DNA from: an uncultured Oribacterium sp.
GTDB taxonomy: Bacteria > Bacillota > Clostridia > Lachnospirales > Lachnospiraceae
Direction of reading: 5' to 3'
DNA: 18,410 bases
Assembly: GCA_900772695.1 (NCBI GenBank)
Contig: CAAGRO010000102.1
Location: 1 to 18,410, forward strand
Under the pieces are notes generated by a model that saw only the letters and a program-made list of their open reading frames with translations, did not search any database and was not told where the DNA came from. Within the stretch, counting starts at the first letter, position 1. Every line of letters begins with the position of its first letter. Positions 7,584-14,863 of this stretch are shown piece by piece. The position numbers and the translations under genes were made by a program.

Positions 7584-8231
7584 ATGAAGATTGTTATGTT
7601 AGGTGCGCCTGGAGCCGGTAAGGGTACACAGGCGATCAAGATTGCTGATAAGTATGATATTCCACACATTTCGACGGGTGATATCTTCCGTGCGAACATC
7701 AAGGGTGGTACAGAGCTCGGACAGAAGGCGAAGTCCTACATCGATAAGGGCGAGCTGGTTCCGGATGAGGTGACGATCGGAATGCTTCTGGATCGTATCG
7801 CACAGGATGACTGTAAGAACGGTTATGTTCTCGACGGCTTCCCACGTACGATTCCGCAGGCGGAGAGCCTGACAGATGCACTGAAGACGCAGGGCGATAA
7901 GATCGACTTCGCACTGAACATCGATGTTCCGGATGAAGCGATCATCGAGCGTATGTCCGGCAGACGTGCCTGCCCGAAGTGTGGTGCAACCTACCATATC
8001 GTATACGCTGCACCGAAGACAGAAAACATCTGTGATAAGTGTGGTACCGAGCTCATCATTCGTTCGGATGATAAGCCGGAGACCGTAAAGGATCGTCTCA
8101 ATGTTTACCATCAGCAGACAGAGCCGCTGATCGCGTATTACAAGGCAGCCAGCGTGCTTCGTGAGGTTGACGGAACACAGGAGCTTCCGAAGGTATTTGA
8201 GGATGTCGTAGCGATCCTTTCCGAGAACTGA
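7584..8231 (+). CDS. adk: Adenylate kinase, zinc-lid form
   Basis: Adk (215 aa) catalyses ATP + AMP to 2 ADP in the cytosol. The P-loop GAPGAGKGT is at residues 7-15. The AMP-binding STGDIFR lies at 30-36 and DGFPRT at 84-89. The LID domain carries four cysteines (130, 133, 150, 153), the zinc site typical of Gram-positive enzymes. ATG 7584 has GGGAGAA upstream. It lies between secY and map, the normal Bacillota order. All catalytic motifs look intact. Confidence 0.98.
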   Translation: MKIVMLGAPGAGKGTQAIKIADKYDIPHISTGDIFRANIKGGTELGQKAKSYIDKGELVPDEVTIGMLLDRIAQDDCKNGYVLDGFPRTIPQAESLTDALKTQGDKIDFALNIDVPDEAIIERMSGRRACPKCGATYHIVYAAPKTENICDKCGTELIIRSDDKPETVKDRLNVYHQQTEPLIAYYKAASVLREVDGTQELPKVFEDVVAILSEN

Positions 8232-8300
8232 TTCATCGGAAGGTAAGCGACAGAACAGCCTCTGATGTGAAACATCAAGCGTATTCAGAAAGAAGTACTA

Positions 8301-9086
8301 ATGATCGAAATCAAATCAAAACGTGAAATCGAACTGATGCGTGAGGCAGGCAGGATTCTCTTCGAGATGCACAGTCGTCTCGGAGAGAAGATCGCCCCTG
8401 GTATCAGCACGAAGGAACTGGATGAACTGGCGGAGGGGATCATGCGGAAGCTCGGTGGCTTCCCGAGCATGAAGGGCTTATATGACTTTCCGGGAACCTG
8501 CTGCATCTCCGTTAACGAAGAAGTCATTCATGGTATCCCTGATCGCCATGTGATTCTGAAGGATGGTGATATCGTCTCCATCGACACCTGCACCAGTTAC
8601 CATGGCTATAATGCAGATGCGACCAGAACCTGGGCGGTGGGTGAGATTTCCGAGGATGCGAAGCGGGTGATCAGAGTCTGCCAGCAGAGCTTCTTCGAAG
8701 GTATGAAACAGGCCGTCGCCGGTAATCATCTGAACGATATTACAGCGGCTATCGGTAATTATGTAGAGTCTCAGGGCTGTGGCATCCTGAGAGAATACTG
8801 CGGACATGGTATCGGGGCGGAGATCCACCAGGATCCGGAAATTCCGAACTATGATATGCATCGGAAAGGACCGAAGCTCTGCGCCGGTATGACGCTGGCG
8901 GTGGAGCCGATGATCACATTGGGATCACCGATCTGCCATACACGGGATAACGGCTGGAATGTTGTTCCGGATGACGGCAGTCTTTCCTGCCACTATGAAA
9001 ACACGATTCTCATCACTGACGGTGAGCCGGAGCTTCTGACGATGCCGGGTGAGGATAAGAGTTTATTAATTACATTAAATAAATAA
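8301..9086 (+). CDS. map: Methionine aminopeptidase, type I
   Basis: MAP (261 aa) removes the N-terminal Met from nascent proteins at the ribosome. The five metal ligands of the pita-bread fold are present: Asp95 (VSID), Asp106 (NADATRTW), His169 (CGHGIG), Glu202 (VEPM) and Glu233 (HYENT). The substrate-positioning His77 lies in VIHGIP. ATG 8301 gives the normal MIEIKSKREIELMREAG start; its ribosome binding site AGAAAGAAG is modest. It lies 69 nt after adk, a spacer containing a small GATGT/ACATC hairpin. Its C terminus is a few residues longer than the shortest homologues. Confidence 0.97.
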   Translation: MIEIKSKREIELMREAGRILFEMHSRLGEKIAPGISTKELDELAEGIMRKLGGFPSMKGLYDFPGTCCISVNEEVIHGIPDRHVILKDGDIVSIDTCTSYHGYNADATRTWAVGEISEDAKRVIRVCQQSFFEGMKQAVAGNHLNDITAAIGNYVESQGCGILREYCGHGIGAEIHQDPEIPNYDMHRKGPKLCAGMTLAVEPMITLGSPICHTRDNGWNVVPDDGSLSCHYENTILITDGEPELLTMPGEDKSLLITLNK

Positions 9087-9099
9087 GAAGGAGAACTGA

Positions 9100-9318
9100 A
9101 TGTCTAAATCAGATGTAATCGAGATTACTGGTAAAGTAATTGAAAAACTTCCGAATGCCATGTTCCAGGTTGAGCTTGAGAATGGCCATCAGGTACTGGC
9201 ACACATTTCCGGAAAGCTTCGTATGAATTACATTCGAATTCTTCCAGGTGACAAGGTGACCATCGAACTTTCACCGTACGACCTTTCCAAGGGACGTATC
9301 ATCTGGAGAGACAAATAA
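9100..9318 (+). CDS. infA: Translation initiation factor IF-1
   Basis: IF-1 (72 aa, the standard length) is a single OB-fold that occupies the 30S A site during initiation. It shows SDVIEITGKVIEKLPNAMF, then ELENGHQVLAHISGKLRMNYI and GDKVTIELSPYDLSKGRIIWR. AAGAAGGAG precedes ATG 9100, 13 nt after map. A strong promoter stands between its stop and rpmJ. Confidence 0.98.
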   Translation: MSKSDVIEITGKVIEKLPNAMFQVELENGHQVLAHISGKLRMNYIRILPGDKVTIELSPYDLSKGRIIWRDK

Positions 9319-9354
9319 AGCGGTCGATATTCTTACAATTCCTTTAAAAAGGGC

Positions 9355-9383
9355 TTTACAATAGTGGGGCGTTTTGTTAGAAT
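9355..9383 (+). promoter_or_regulatory. Sigma-A promoter upstream of rpmJ-rpsM
   Basis: TTTACA (9355-9360) and TAGAAT (9378-9383) are separated by exactly 17 nt, and TG one base before the -10 gives an extended -10 (TGTTAGAAT). Transcription would start near 9390, about 40 nt before rpmJ. It would supply the alpha cluster (rpmJ to rplQ) with its own start. Confidence 0.75.
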
Positions 9384-9429
9384 GATACGGCAACTTTGTT
9401 CGAATTCGTTATTAGAAAGGGGAATTACT

Positions 9430-9543
9430 ATGAAGGTAAGATCATCAGTAAAGCCTATCTGCGAGAAATGCAAAGTCATCAAGCGGAAAGGCTCTATCAG
9501 AATTATCTGCGAAAACCCTAAGCACAAGCAGAGACAAGGTTAA
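9430..9543 (+). CDS. rpmJ: 50S ribosomal protein L36
   Basis: A 37-codon gene encodes L36: it starts MKVRSSVKPICEKCKVIKRK and ends CENPKHKQRQG. The zinc ligands of the C+ form are present (CEKC, then CENPKH). L36 is the smallest 50S protein and helps order 23S rRNA near the factor-binding site. AGAAAGGGG at about 9414-9422 precedes ATG 9430, and the TAA is at 9541-9543. It lies between infA and rpsM, the invariant order. As the sole zinc-type copy visible, whether a zinc-free paralogue exists elsewhere is unknown. Confidence 0.97.
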   Translation: MKVRSSVKPICEKCKVIKRKGSIRIICENPKHKQRQG

Positions 9544-9564
9544 TTTTTACAGGAGGAAACAAAA

Positions 9565-9933
9565 ATGGCTCGTATTGCAGGTGTCGATTTACCGAGAGAG
9601 AAGCGTATCGAGATTGGTCTGACATACATTTATGGTATCGGTCAGTCCAGCGCTGATAAGATTCTCGCGGCAACAGGCGTTAACCCTGACACACGTGTTA
9701 AGGATCTCACTGACGATGAAGTCAAGGAGCTTGCGAACTACATCGCTGAGCACCAGGTAGTAGAAGGTGACCTCAGAAGATCAACAGCTCTGGACATCAA
9801 GAGACTTCAGGAGATCGGCTGCTACCGTGGCATCCGTCACAGAAGAGGCCTTCCGGTTAGAGGTCAGAAGACCAAGACCAATGCCAGAACACGTAAGGGA
9901 CCGCGTAAGACTGTTGCTAACAAGAAGAAGTAA
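9565..9933 (+). CDS. rpsM: 30S ribosomal protein S13
   Basis: S13 (122 aa) sits in the 30S head and contacts P-site tRNA and L5. It starts MARIAGVDLPREKRIEIGLTY and has IYGIGQSSADKIL. Its basic tail includes CYRGIRHRRGLPVRGQKTKT and ends GPRKTVANKKK. ACAGGAGGAAAC precedes ATG 9565. It follows rpmJ by 21 nt; the spacer after it to rpsK is unusually long at 142 nt. Confidence 0.98.
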   Translation: MARIAGVDLPREKRIEIGLTYIYGIGQSSADKILAATGVNPDTRVKDLTDDEVKELANYIAEHQVVEGDLRRSTALDIKRLQEIGCYRGIRHRRGLPVRGQKTKTNARTRKGPRKTVANKKK

Positions 9934-10075
9934 TCTTTTAGAGAGTATTCTTCTTTGAGGTAAGAGAAAGTCCAGATCAGAAATGATCGTACTGATGTAG
10001 AATCAGAAGTAACTATTGTGATCTTCATGTTTTAAATACAGGAAGACAGAAAAAGGAAAGTAGGTTAGTTTTAAT

Positions 10076-10465
10076 ATGGCGTCAGGTAAGAGAATTACAA
10101 AGAAGCGCGTAAAGAAAAACGTTGAACGCGGACAGGCACATATTCAGGCATCTTTCAACAACACTATCGTTACACTGACAGATGCTGAAGGAAACGCTCT
10201 TTCATGGGCAAGTGCTGGTGGTCTTGGTTTCAAGGGTTCAAGAAAATCTACTCCATATGCAGCTCAGATGGCTGCTGAAACTGCTGTTAAGGCAGCTTTA
10301 GTACACGGCTTAAAGTATGTGGATGTAAGTGTTAAGGGACCAGGATCAGGACGTGAGGCAGCGATTCGTGCACTCCAGGCAAATGGTCTCGAGGTTACTT
10401 CCATCAAGGATGTAACACCGGTTCCACACAACGGATGCCGTCCACCAAAGCGCAGAAGAGTATAA
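10076..10465 (+). CDS. rpsK: 30S ribosomal protein S11
   Basis: S11 (129 aa) lies on the 30S platform near the E site. The basic N terminus (GKRITKKRVKKNVERGQAHI) leads to SFNNTIVTLTDAEGNALSWASAG. KGPGSGREAAIRAL and the invariant end TPVPHNGCRPPKRRRV are present. The ATG at 10076 has AAAGGAAAG some 15-20 nt upstream, a looser ribosome binding site than elsewhere. It is flanked by long spacers of 142 and 146 nt, with no clear promoter in either. Confidence 0.98.
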   Translation: MASGKRITKKRVKKNVERGQAHIQASFNNTIVTLTDAEGNALSWASAGGLGFKGSRKSTPYAAQMAAETAVKAALVHGLKYVDVSVKGPGSGREAAIRALQANGLEVTSIKDVTPVPHNGCRPPKRRRV

Positions 10466-10611
10466 TCCTGAGTATTCTGGATTATCTTGAATTGATTCAC
10501 CACAGACATAGGCCGCAGTATGTATAAAATAGCGGCAGATCTGTCCGATGAAGCCCACGGGTGTAAAGGACGTATCACGTAAATTACTTGATATTATAAG
10601 GAGAAAGAATT
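10466..10611 (+). other. 146-nt rpsK-rpsD spacer with stem-loop; candidate S4 leader
   Basis: The spacer has no open reading frame. GCCGC (10512-10516) can pair with GCGGC (10532-10536) around an A/T-rich 15-nt loop. AAGGAGAAAG follows as the rpsD ribosome binding site. S4 regulates its own operon in other bacteria, so an autoregulatory leader is conceivable, but I recognise no published S4-leader motif here. Confidence 0.35.
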
Positions 10612-11205
10612 ATGGCAGTTGACAAAACTCCCGTACTTAAAAGATGCAGGTCACTCGGACTTGACCCTGTATTCTTAGGAATTGATAAGAAGTCAAACAG
10701 ACAGCTCAGAAACCAGCGTCGTAAGATGTCTGAGTACGGTCTTCAGCTTCGTGAGAAGCAGAAGGCAAAGTTCATCTATGGCGTACTTGAGAAGCCTTTC
10801 CGTAACTACTATGCAAAGGCTAACCAGATGAAGGGCCAGACCGGTACCAACCTCATGGTTCTTCTCGAGTCTCGTCTGGATAATGTGATCTTCCGTATGG
10901 GCCTTGCTCGTACTCGTCGTGAGGCACGTCAGATCGTTGATCACAGACTCATCACTGTAAATGGCAAGGTTGTTAACATTCCTTCCTACCTTGTATCTGC
11001 TGGCGACGTAGTTGCTGTCAAGGAGTCCAAGAAGTCTCTTCAGAGATTTAAGGATATCCTCGAGGTTACCAACGGCCGTATGGTTCCGGCCTGGATCGAT
11101 TGCGACCAGGAGAACCTCAAGGCGACTGTAAAGCAGCTTCCTTCCAGAGAGGAAATCGACGTTCCAGTAAACGAGATGCTTATCGTCGAGTTGTATTCCA
11201 AATAA
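10612..11205 (+). CDS. rpsD: 30S ribosomal protein S4
   Basis: S4 (197 aa) nucleates 30S assembly by binding the 16S 5' domain. The N terminus (VDKTPVLKRCRSLGLDP) lacks the four zinc cysteines of the C+ form, so this is a zinc-free type. The S4 RNA-binding domain is at about residues 84-150, with LLESRLDNVIFRMGLARTR and REARQIVDHRLITVNGK. The end, REEIDVPVNEMLIVELYSK, is typical. It sits between rpsK and rpoA, so the alpha cluster retains rpsD. Confidence 0.98.
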   Translation: MAVDKTPVLKRCRSLGLDPVFLGIDKKSNRQLRNQRRKMSEYGLQLREKQKAKFIYGVLEKPFRNYYAKANQMKGQTGTNLMVLLESRLDNVIFRMGLARTRREARQIVDHRLITVNGKVVNIPSYLVSAGDVVAVKESKKSLQRFKDILEVTNGRMVPAWIDCDQENLKATVKQLPSREEIDVPVNEMLIVELYSK

Positions 11206-11231
11206 TTAGCCTGCAATAAAGGAGGCATTGC

Positions 11232-12188
11232 ATGTTCGATTTTGAGAAACCAAACATTGAGATTGTTGAGATTTCAGATGATAAGAAGTACGGCAGATTC
11301 GTATGCGAGCCGCTGGAAAGAGGCTACGGTACGACGCTGGGCAATGCACTGAAGCGCATCATGCTCTCCGCTCTGACCGGTGCTGCAGTTTCTCAGGTCA
11401 AGATTACCGGTGCCGATCGGGATGGTGATACGATCCCGGGTGTAAAGGAGTCTCTGACTGAGGTCATCATGAACCTTAAGAGTCTCGAGATTCAGAACAC
11501 TTCAGCCTCCGATGACGCAATGGTTGTATATCTTTCGCATGTGAGTGAGGGCGTCGTTACGGCGTCCGACATCCAGCTGGCAGAGGGTCTGGAGATCCTG
11601 AATCCGGAGCAGAAGATTGCAACTCTTGACGCCCAGGATGCGAAGCTCGAGATGGAAATCACCATCACATCGGGCAGAGGCTATGTCGGTGCAGATCGTT
11701 CCAGAGCCACAGAGCTTCCGGAAGGAGTTTTCGACGTGGATGCGATCTACACACCAGTAGAGCGTGTAAATATGGCCATCAGCAACACGCGTGTCGGTAA
11801 CAAGATCGATTACGATAAGCTGACACTGGATGTATTTACCAGCGGTAAGATGAGCCCGGATGATGCTGTTTCTGAAGCAGCGAAGATTCTTTCCGAGCAT
11901 CTGACCCTCTTTATCGATCTGTCTCAGAATACGCAGACGACCGAAGTTATGGTTGAGAAACCGGTCGACGGTAAGGAGCGTATCCTCGAGATGAACATCG
12001 ATGAGCTGGAGCTTTCCGTTCGCTCATATAACTGTCTCAAGAGAGCCGGTATCAACACCGTACAGCAGCTCTGTGCGAAGACACCGGATGATATGATGAA
12101 GGTTCGTAACCTGGGTCGTAAGTCACTTGAGGAAGTTCTTGCAAAACTGAAGGAGTTAAATCTCAGCCTTTCCACTCAGGAGGAGTGA
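11232..12188 (+). CDS. rpoA: DNA-directed RNA polymerase subunit alpha
   Basis: RpoA (318 aa) dimerises to start RNA polymerase assembly. The N-terminal assembly domain (about 1-230) shows EPLERGYGTTLGNALKRIML and the later NTRVGNKIDYDKLTLDV. After a linker, the C-terminal domain (about 250-310) carries SVRSYNCLKRAGINTVQQL, with Arg264 matching the DNA-contacting Arg265 of E. coli, and RNLGRKSLEEVLAKL. AAAGGAGG precedes ATG 11232. It is 26 nt after rpsD and 96 nt before rplQ; that spacer has a TCTGCA/TGCAGA hairpin (12212-12229). Confidence 0.98.
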   Translation: MFDFEKPNIEIVEISDDKKYGRFVCEPLERGYGTTLGNALKRIMLSALTGAAVSQVKITGADRDGDTIPGVKESLTEVIMNLKSLEIQNTSASDDAMVVYLSHVSEGVVTASDIQLAEGLEILNPEQKIATLDAQDAKLEMEITITSGRGYVGADRSRATELPEGVFDVDAIYTPVERVNMAISNTRVGNKIDYDKLTLDVFTSGKMSPDDAVSEAAKILSEHLTLFIDLSQNTQTTEVMVEKPVDGKERILEMNIDELELSVRSYNCLKRAGINTVQQLCAKTPDDMMKVRNLGRKSLEEVLAKLKELNLSLSTQEE

Positions 12189-12284
12189 TCCATCGGGGGT
12201 GGTCTGATTCGTCTGCAGGGAGCTGCAGAAGCTGAGATACATGAAAACCGGTAAGACCGAAGTGCACGGTGGGGGAAATAGATT

Positions 12285-12821
12285 ATGTCAAATTATAGAA
12301 AGTTAGGTAGAGAGTCCAGCCAGAGACAGGCCATGCTTCGCGCACTGACCACTTCTCTGATCGCAAACGGCAAGATCGTTACGACCGAGGCTCGTGCTAA
12401 GGAAGTTCGTAAGCAGGCTGAGAAGCTGATCGCACTTGCTGTTCGTGAGAAGGACAACTACGAAGAGGTTACCGTGAAGGCTAAGGTTGCCCGTAAGGAC
12501 GCCGATGGCAAGCGTGTAAAGGAAGTAGTTGATGGTAAGAAGGTTACCGTTTATGACGAGATCGAGAAGACCATCAAGAAGGATAAGCCATCCAGACTTC
12601 ATGCACGTCGTCAGATGCTTGCATACCTTTACCCGGTAACTGAGGTTCCTGCAGCCAAGGCTGGCCAGAAGAAGAACACCAAGAGTGTTGATCTCGCTGC
12701 AAAGCTTTTCGACGAGTATGGTGCGAAGTATGCTACCCGTAACGGTGGTTACACTCGTATCGTAAAGATCGGTCTCCGTAAGGGTGACGCTGCGATGGAG
12801 GTTCTTCTTGAGCTCGTTTAA
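12285..12821 (+). CDS. rplQ: 50S ribosomal protein L17, long form
   Basis: L17 lies near the tunnel exit of the 50S subunit. The N-terminal core (YRKLGRESSQRQAMLRALTT through KAEKL-type helix) and the C-terminal YATRNGGYTRIVKIGLRKGDAA are unmistakable. At 178 aa it is about 60 residues longer than the roughly 115-120 aa common form. The extra sequence is a charged segment at about residues 57-102, with repeated Lys and acidic pairs, plus a shorter one near 119-134. From memory Lachnospiraceae L17 proteins carry a similar insert, so this supports the taxonomic guess. It ends the ribosomal cluster; a strong terminator begins 29 nt after the stop. Confidence 0.97.
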   Translation: MSNYRKLGRESSQRQAMLRALTTSLIANGKIVTTEARAKEVRKQAEKLIALAVREKDNYEEVTVKAKVARKDADGKRVKEVVDGKKVTVYDEIEKTIKKDKPSRLHARRQMLAYLYPVTEVPAAKAGQKKNTKSVDLAAKLFDEYGAKYATRNGGYTRIVKIGLRKGDAAMEVLLELV

Positions 12822-12849
12822 TGCTTAAGAGAACATCAGGCGGTTTTTT

Positions 12850-12889
12850 AAAGACGAAATCATCTTCGGATGGTTTCGTCTTTTGCTTT
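12850..12889 (+). terminator. Intrinsic terminator of the ribosomal superoperon
   Basis: A 15-bp stem (12850-12864 with 12869-12883, one G-U) is closed by a C(UUCG)G tetraloop and followed by TTTTGCTTT. Its position right after rplQ and its stability make it the end of the alpha cluster transcript. The 5' arm is A-rich, so it may also work on the opposite strand. Confidence 0.9.
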
Positions 12890-12914
12890 ATGCGGAGCGG
12901 TAACAGTTCATTCC

Positions 12915-13140
12915 GGGAGCCGGAGGGGAGGCAACGGAGGCACAGTACTCCGAGACCGGTTCAATCTAAGCCGGGGACCCTAAGTGGCACTAGGCCCTCT
13001 GCAATCACTGAGTTTTCTTTATGAAAACTCAGCGTTGCAGAGGGTTCCAGGGAGAGATAACACCAAGTGCCACTAAGGGAACCCAGCTTGATTTCACACG
13101 GTCTCTACGTATGGCCTCCGTTGCCTCCCCTCCGGCTCCC
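12915..13140. repeat. 226-nt nested hairpin element E1
   Basis: The outer arms (12915-12941 and 13114-13140) are a perfect 27-bp inverted repeat. Inside them follow GAGACCG/CGGTCTC (12952-12958, 13099-13105), AAGC/GCTT, GGG/CCC, CCCT/AGGG, AGTGGCACT/AGTGCCACT (12983-12991, 13066-13074), CCCTCTGCAA/TTGCAGAGGG (12995-13004, 13035-13044) and CTGAGTTTTC/GAAAACTCAG (13008-13017, 13023-13032) with a 5-nt loop. More than 70 base pairs are possible. Immediately inside the left arm is ACAGTACTCCGAGACCGGT, shared with element E2 (14864-14955) in inverse orientation. The copies TAACAGT at 12901-12907 and 13147-13153 flank it. I see no coding content, and I do not recognise the family. Confidence 0.9.
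12969..13103. repeat. 135-nt palindromic segment nested within E1
   Basis: This segment lies between two TCTA copies (12965-12968 and 13104-13107). Removing it with one TCTA makes the E1 loop match the E2 loop at 32 of 37 positions. The segment is itself a long imperfect palindrome centred on the CTGAGTTTTC hairpin. It may be an insertion with a 4-bp target duplication, or the part lost from E2. Confidence 0.65.
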
Positions 13141-13192
13141 TGGTCTTAACAGTAACCCTGTGGTGCGTCAGAATTTCGTAAATCTTTTGCGA

Positions 13193-13220
13193 TTGAATGT
13201 TCAGATATGTCAGGTATACT
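13193..13220 (+). promoter_or_regulatory. Promoter of the secreted repeat protein gene
   Basis: TTGAAT (13193-13198) and TATACT (13215-13220) are 16 nt apart. Transcription would begin near 13227, just before AGGGAGG (13236-13242) and ATG 13248, giving a very short leader. It lies outside E1, so the gene is an independent unit. Confidence 0.6.
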
Positions 13221-13247
13221 TAATGGAGAGATACTAGGGAGGTTCGT

Positions 13248-14840
13248 ATGAGAAGAGAAAAAATGAAGAGTGCGAAGAGATCCTTATGGCGTGGCATGAT
13301 GCTGCTCGCGATGCTTCTGATGATGAGCCTGACCGCATGGGCGGCGGATCGAAATGCCCGTATCAGCACGGTAAAGATCACAGTTTCAGATTATCTGAAG
13401 GATCTGAGCCTCGAGGGAGGAGACGATGAGCTTCCATCCTTGTCTGAGAGTGATTTCGCTGTCCCGGATACTGAGCAGTACGTCATCGACAGTGCAGAGT
13501 GGTATGACACGAACGGCAGTCTCACGGTCGGCGCGCAGCCGAAGGTTCTCCTGTATCTTTCGGCGCAGGAAAAGGAGCGCTCGAACGGCTACAGTACCTT
13601 CTACTATTTCACCGGTGCGTATAACAGCTCAAACGTCCGTATCAGTGGAGGTACCTTCGTCTCGGCACAGACCATCGGAAACTATGGACTGCGCGTCGTT
13701 CTTTCGCTGAAAGGGATCAAGGGCACCTATGGGGAGCCACAGAGTCCGCGCTGGAGTACGGCTCTCGGCATGGCGACCTGGGAACAGCCGACGATGAGCT
13801 CCGGCTACTATAAGGTAACGCTTTACCGGGATGGAAGCCGCGTGACGACGATCACGACCGATCAGACGAACCTGAACCTGTATCCGTATATGACCCGGGC
13901 CGGTGGCTACTACTTCGAGGTCAGTACCGTGCCGTATGGCACGAACCAGAGCGGTGGGCAGGCTTCCCTCGGCATCCAGTCCGACAGCGTGATCATCACA
14001 GAGAGTCAGATCTCTTCTGGCTCCGGCCAGTATCCGAATGGCACCTGTATCCTGAATCAGAATCAGCTTCAGAATCAGAACGTTACAAACATGTATGGCT
14101 CCACCGGTACGACGACGGTGATCGGAGCGACGGGCACGAGTGGTACGGGCACCGGTGTCGATCTGTATAATTCCGGTACCTCCTATACCGTGTACAATGC
14201 AAACACCGGGCACACGAGCACCCTCCCGGGAGTGAACCTCGGCACCGGCACCACTGCGACGACCGGGACGCAAACGCTCGGTACGGGAAACAACACGACC
14301 TATACGGTGTACGGTGACACGACGAACGGAAGCACGCAGTCCCAGGGCGCGCTAAGCGGCAGCTGGTATAAGAACGGTGGCAGCTGGTACTTCCGTACCG
14401 TGACCGGTCAGAATATGGCGAACACCTGGCTCCTCTGGCAGGATCACTACTACCGCTTCGATGCGAGTGGCCGCATGCTGACCGGCTTCTACACCGACAC
14501 CAACGGCGCTACCTATTACCTCCGGGATTCCGGGGCGATGAAGGTCTCCTGGGCCGTGATCAACGGCGCATGGTACTACTTCAACCCGGCCGAGGGTCCA
14601 TATTACGGTATGATGTTTAAAAACCAGATTGCCATCGTCGGACCGAAGACCTACTACTTCGATCATGACGGACGCATGCGTACCGGCTGGGTCATCATGA
14701 AGGACAGCAGCAACCAGGACCAGTACTACTACTTCTATCCGAAGAGCTCGGAAAACGACAGCAATTACGGCCACATGGCGAAGAGCACCACCGTCCTCGG
14801 CGGGTACACCATCGCCGCTGACGGCCACTGGGTACATTGA
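13248..14840 (+). CDS. Secreted protein with C-terminal cell-wall/glucan-binding repeats
   Basis: The 530-aa product has a basic N terminus and hydrophobic core ending in TAWA-A, a signal peptide probably cut near residue 32. Residues 35-255 are an acidic and aromatic-rich extracellular region; about 165-245 (ATWEQPTMSSGYYKVTLYRDG onward) looks like a fibronectin/Ig-type beta domain. Residues 256-366 form a Gly/Thr/Ser/Asn/Gln-rich linker. From 367 to the end, aromatic repeats such as SWYKNGGSWYF, HYYRFDASGRMLTGF, AWYYFNPAEG and TYYFDHDGRMRTGW are choline/glucan-binding type wall repeats. AGGGAGG five nt upstream fixes ATG 13248. There is no LPXTG or catalytic motif, so its function is unknown; surface adhesion or wall association is an inference. 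It stands alone between E1 and E2. Confidence 0.9.
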   Translation: MRREKMKSAKRSLWRGMMLLAMLLMMSLTAWAADRNARISTVKITVSDYLKDLSLEGGDDELPSLSESDFAVPDTEQYVIDSAEWYDTNGSLTVGAQPKVLLYLSAQEKERSNGYSTFYYFTGAYNSSNVRISGGTFVSAQTIGNYGLRVVLSLKGIKGTYGEPQSPRWSTALGMATWEQPTMSSGYYKVTLYRDGSRVTTITTDQTNLNLYPYMTRAGGYYFEVSTVPYGTNQSGGQASLGIQSDSVIITESQISSGSGQYPNGTCILNQNQLQNQNVTNMYGSTGTTTVIGATGTSGTGTGVDLYNSGTSYTVYNANTGHTSTLPGVNLGTGTTATTGTQTLGTGNNTTYTVYGDTTNGSTQSQGALSGSWYKNGGSWYFRTVTGQNMANTWLLWQDHYYRFDASGRMLTGFYTDTNGATYYLRDSGAMKVSWAVINGAWYYFNPAEGPYYGMMFKNQIAIVGPKTYYFDHDGRMRTGWVIMKDSSNQDQYYYFYPKSSENDSNYGHMAKSTTVLGGYTIAADGHWVH

Positions 14841-14863
14841 AGTTCGAATTAAATAAAGAAAAT

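Noticed and set aside
12821..13024. 67-codon open frame starting on the rplQ stop
   Set aside because: It runs through the intrinsic terminator and the left arm of E1, lacks a proper ribosome binding site and has no recognisable protein features.
13187..13220. TTGCGA (13187-13192) as -35 for the secreted protein gene
   Set aside because: Its spacing to TATACT is 22 nt, too long; the neighbouring TTGAAT at 16 nt fits better.
13629..14837. Minus-strand open frames opposite the secreted protein gene
   Set aside because: They are antisense of Gly/Thr-rich and aromatic repeat codons with biased composition and no ribosome binding sites; the + strand protein has a clear signal peptide and repeats.
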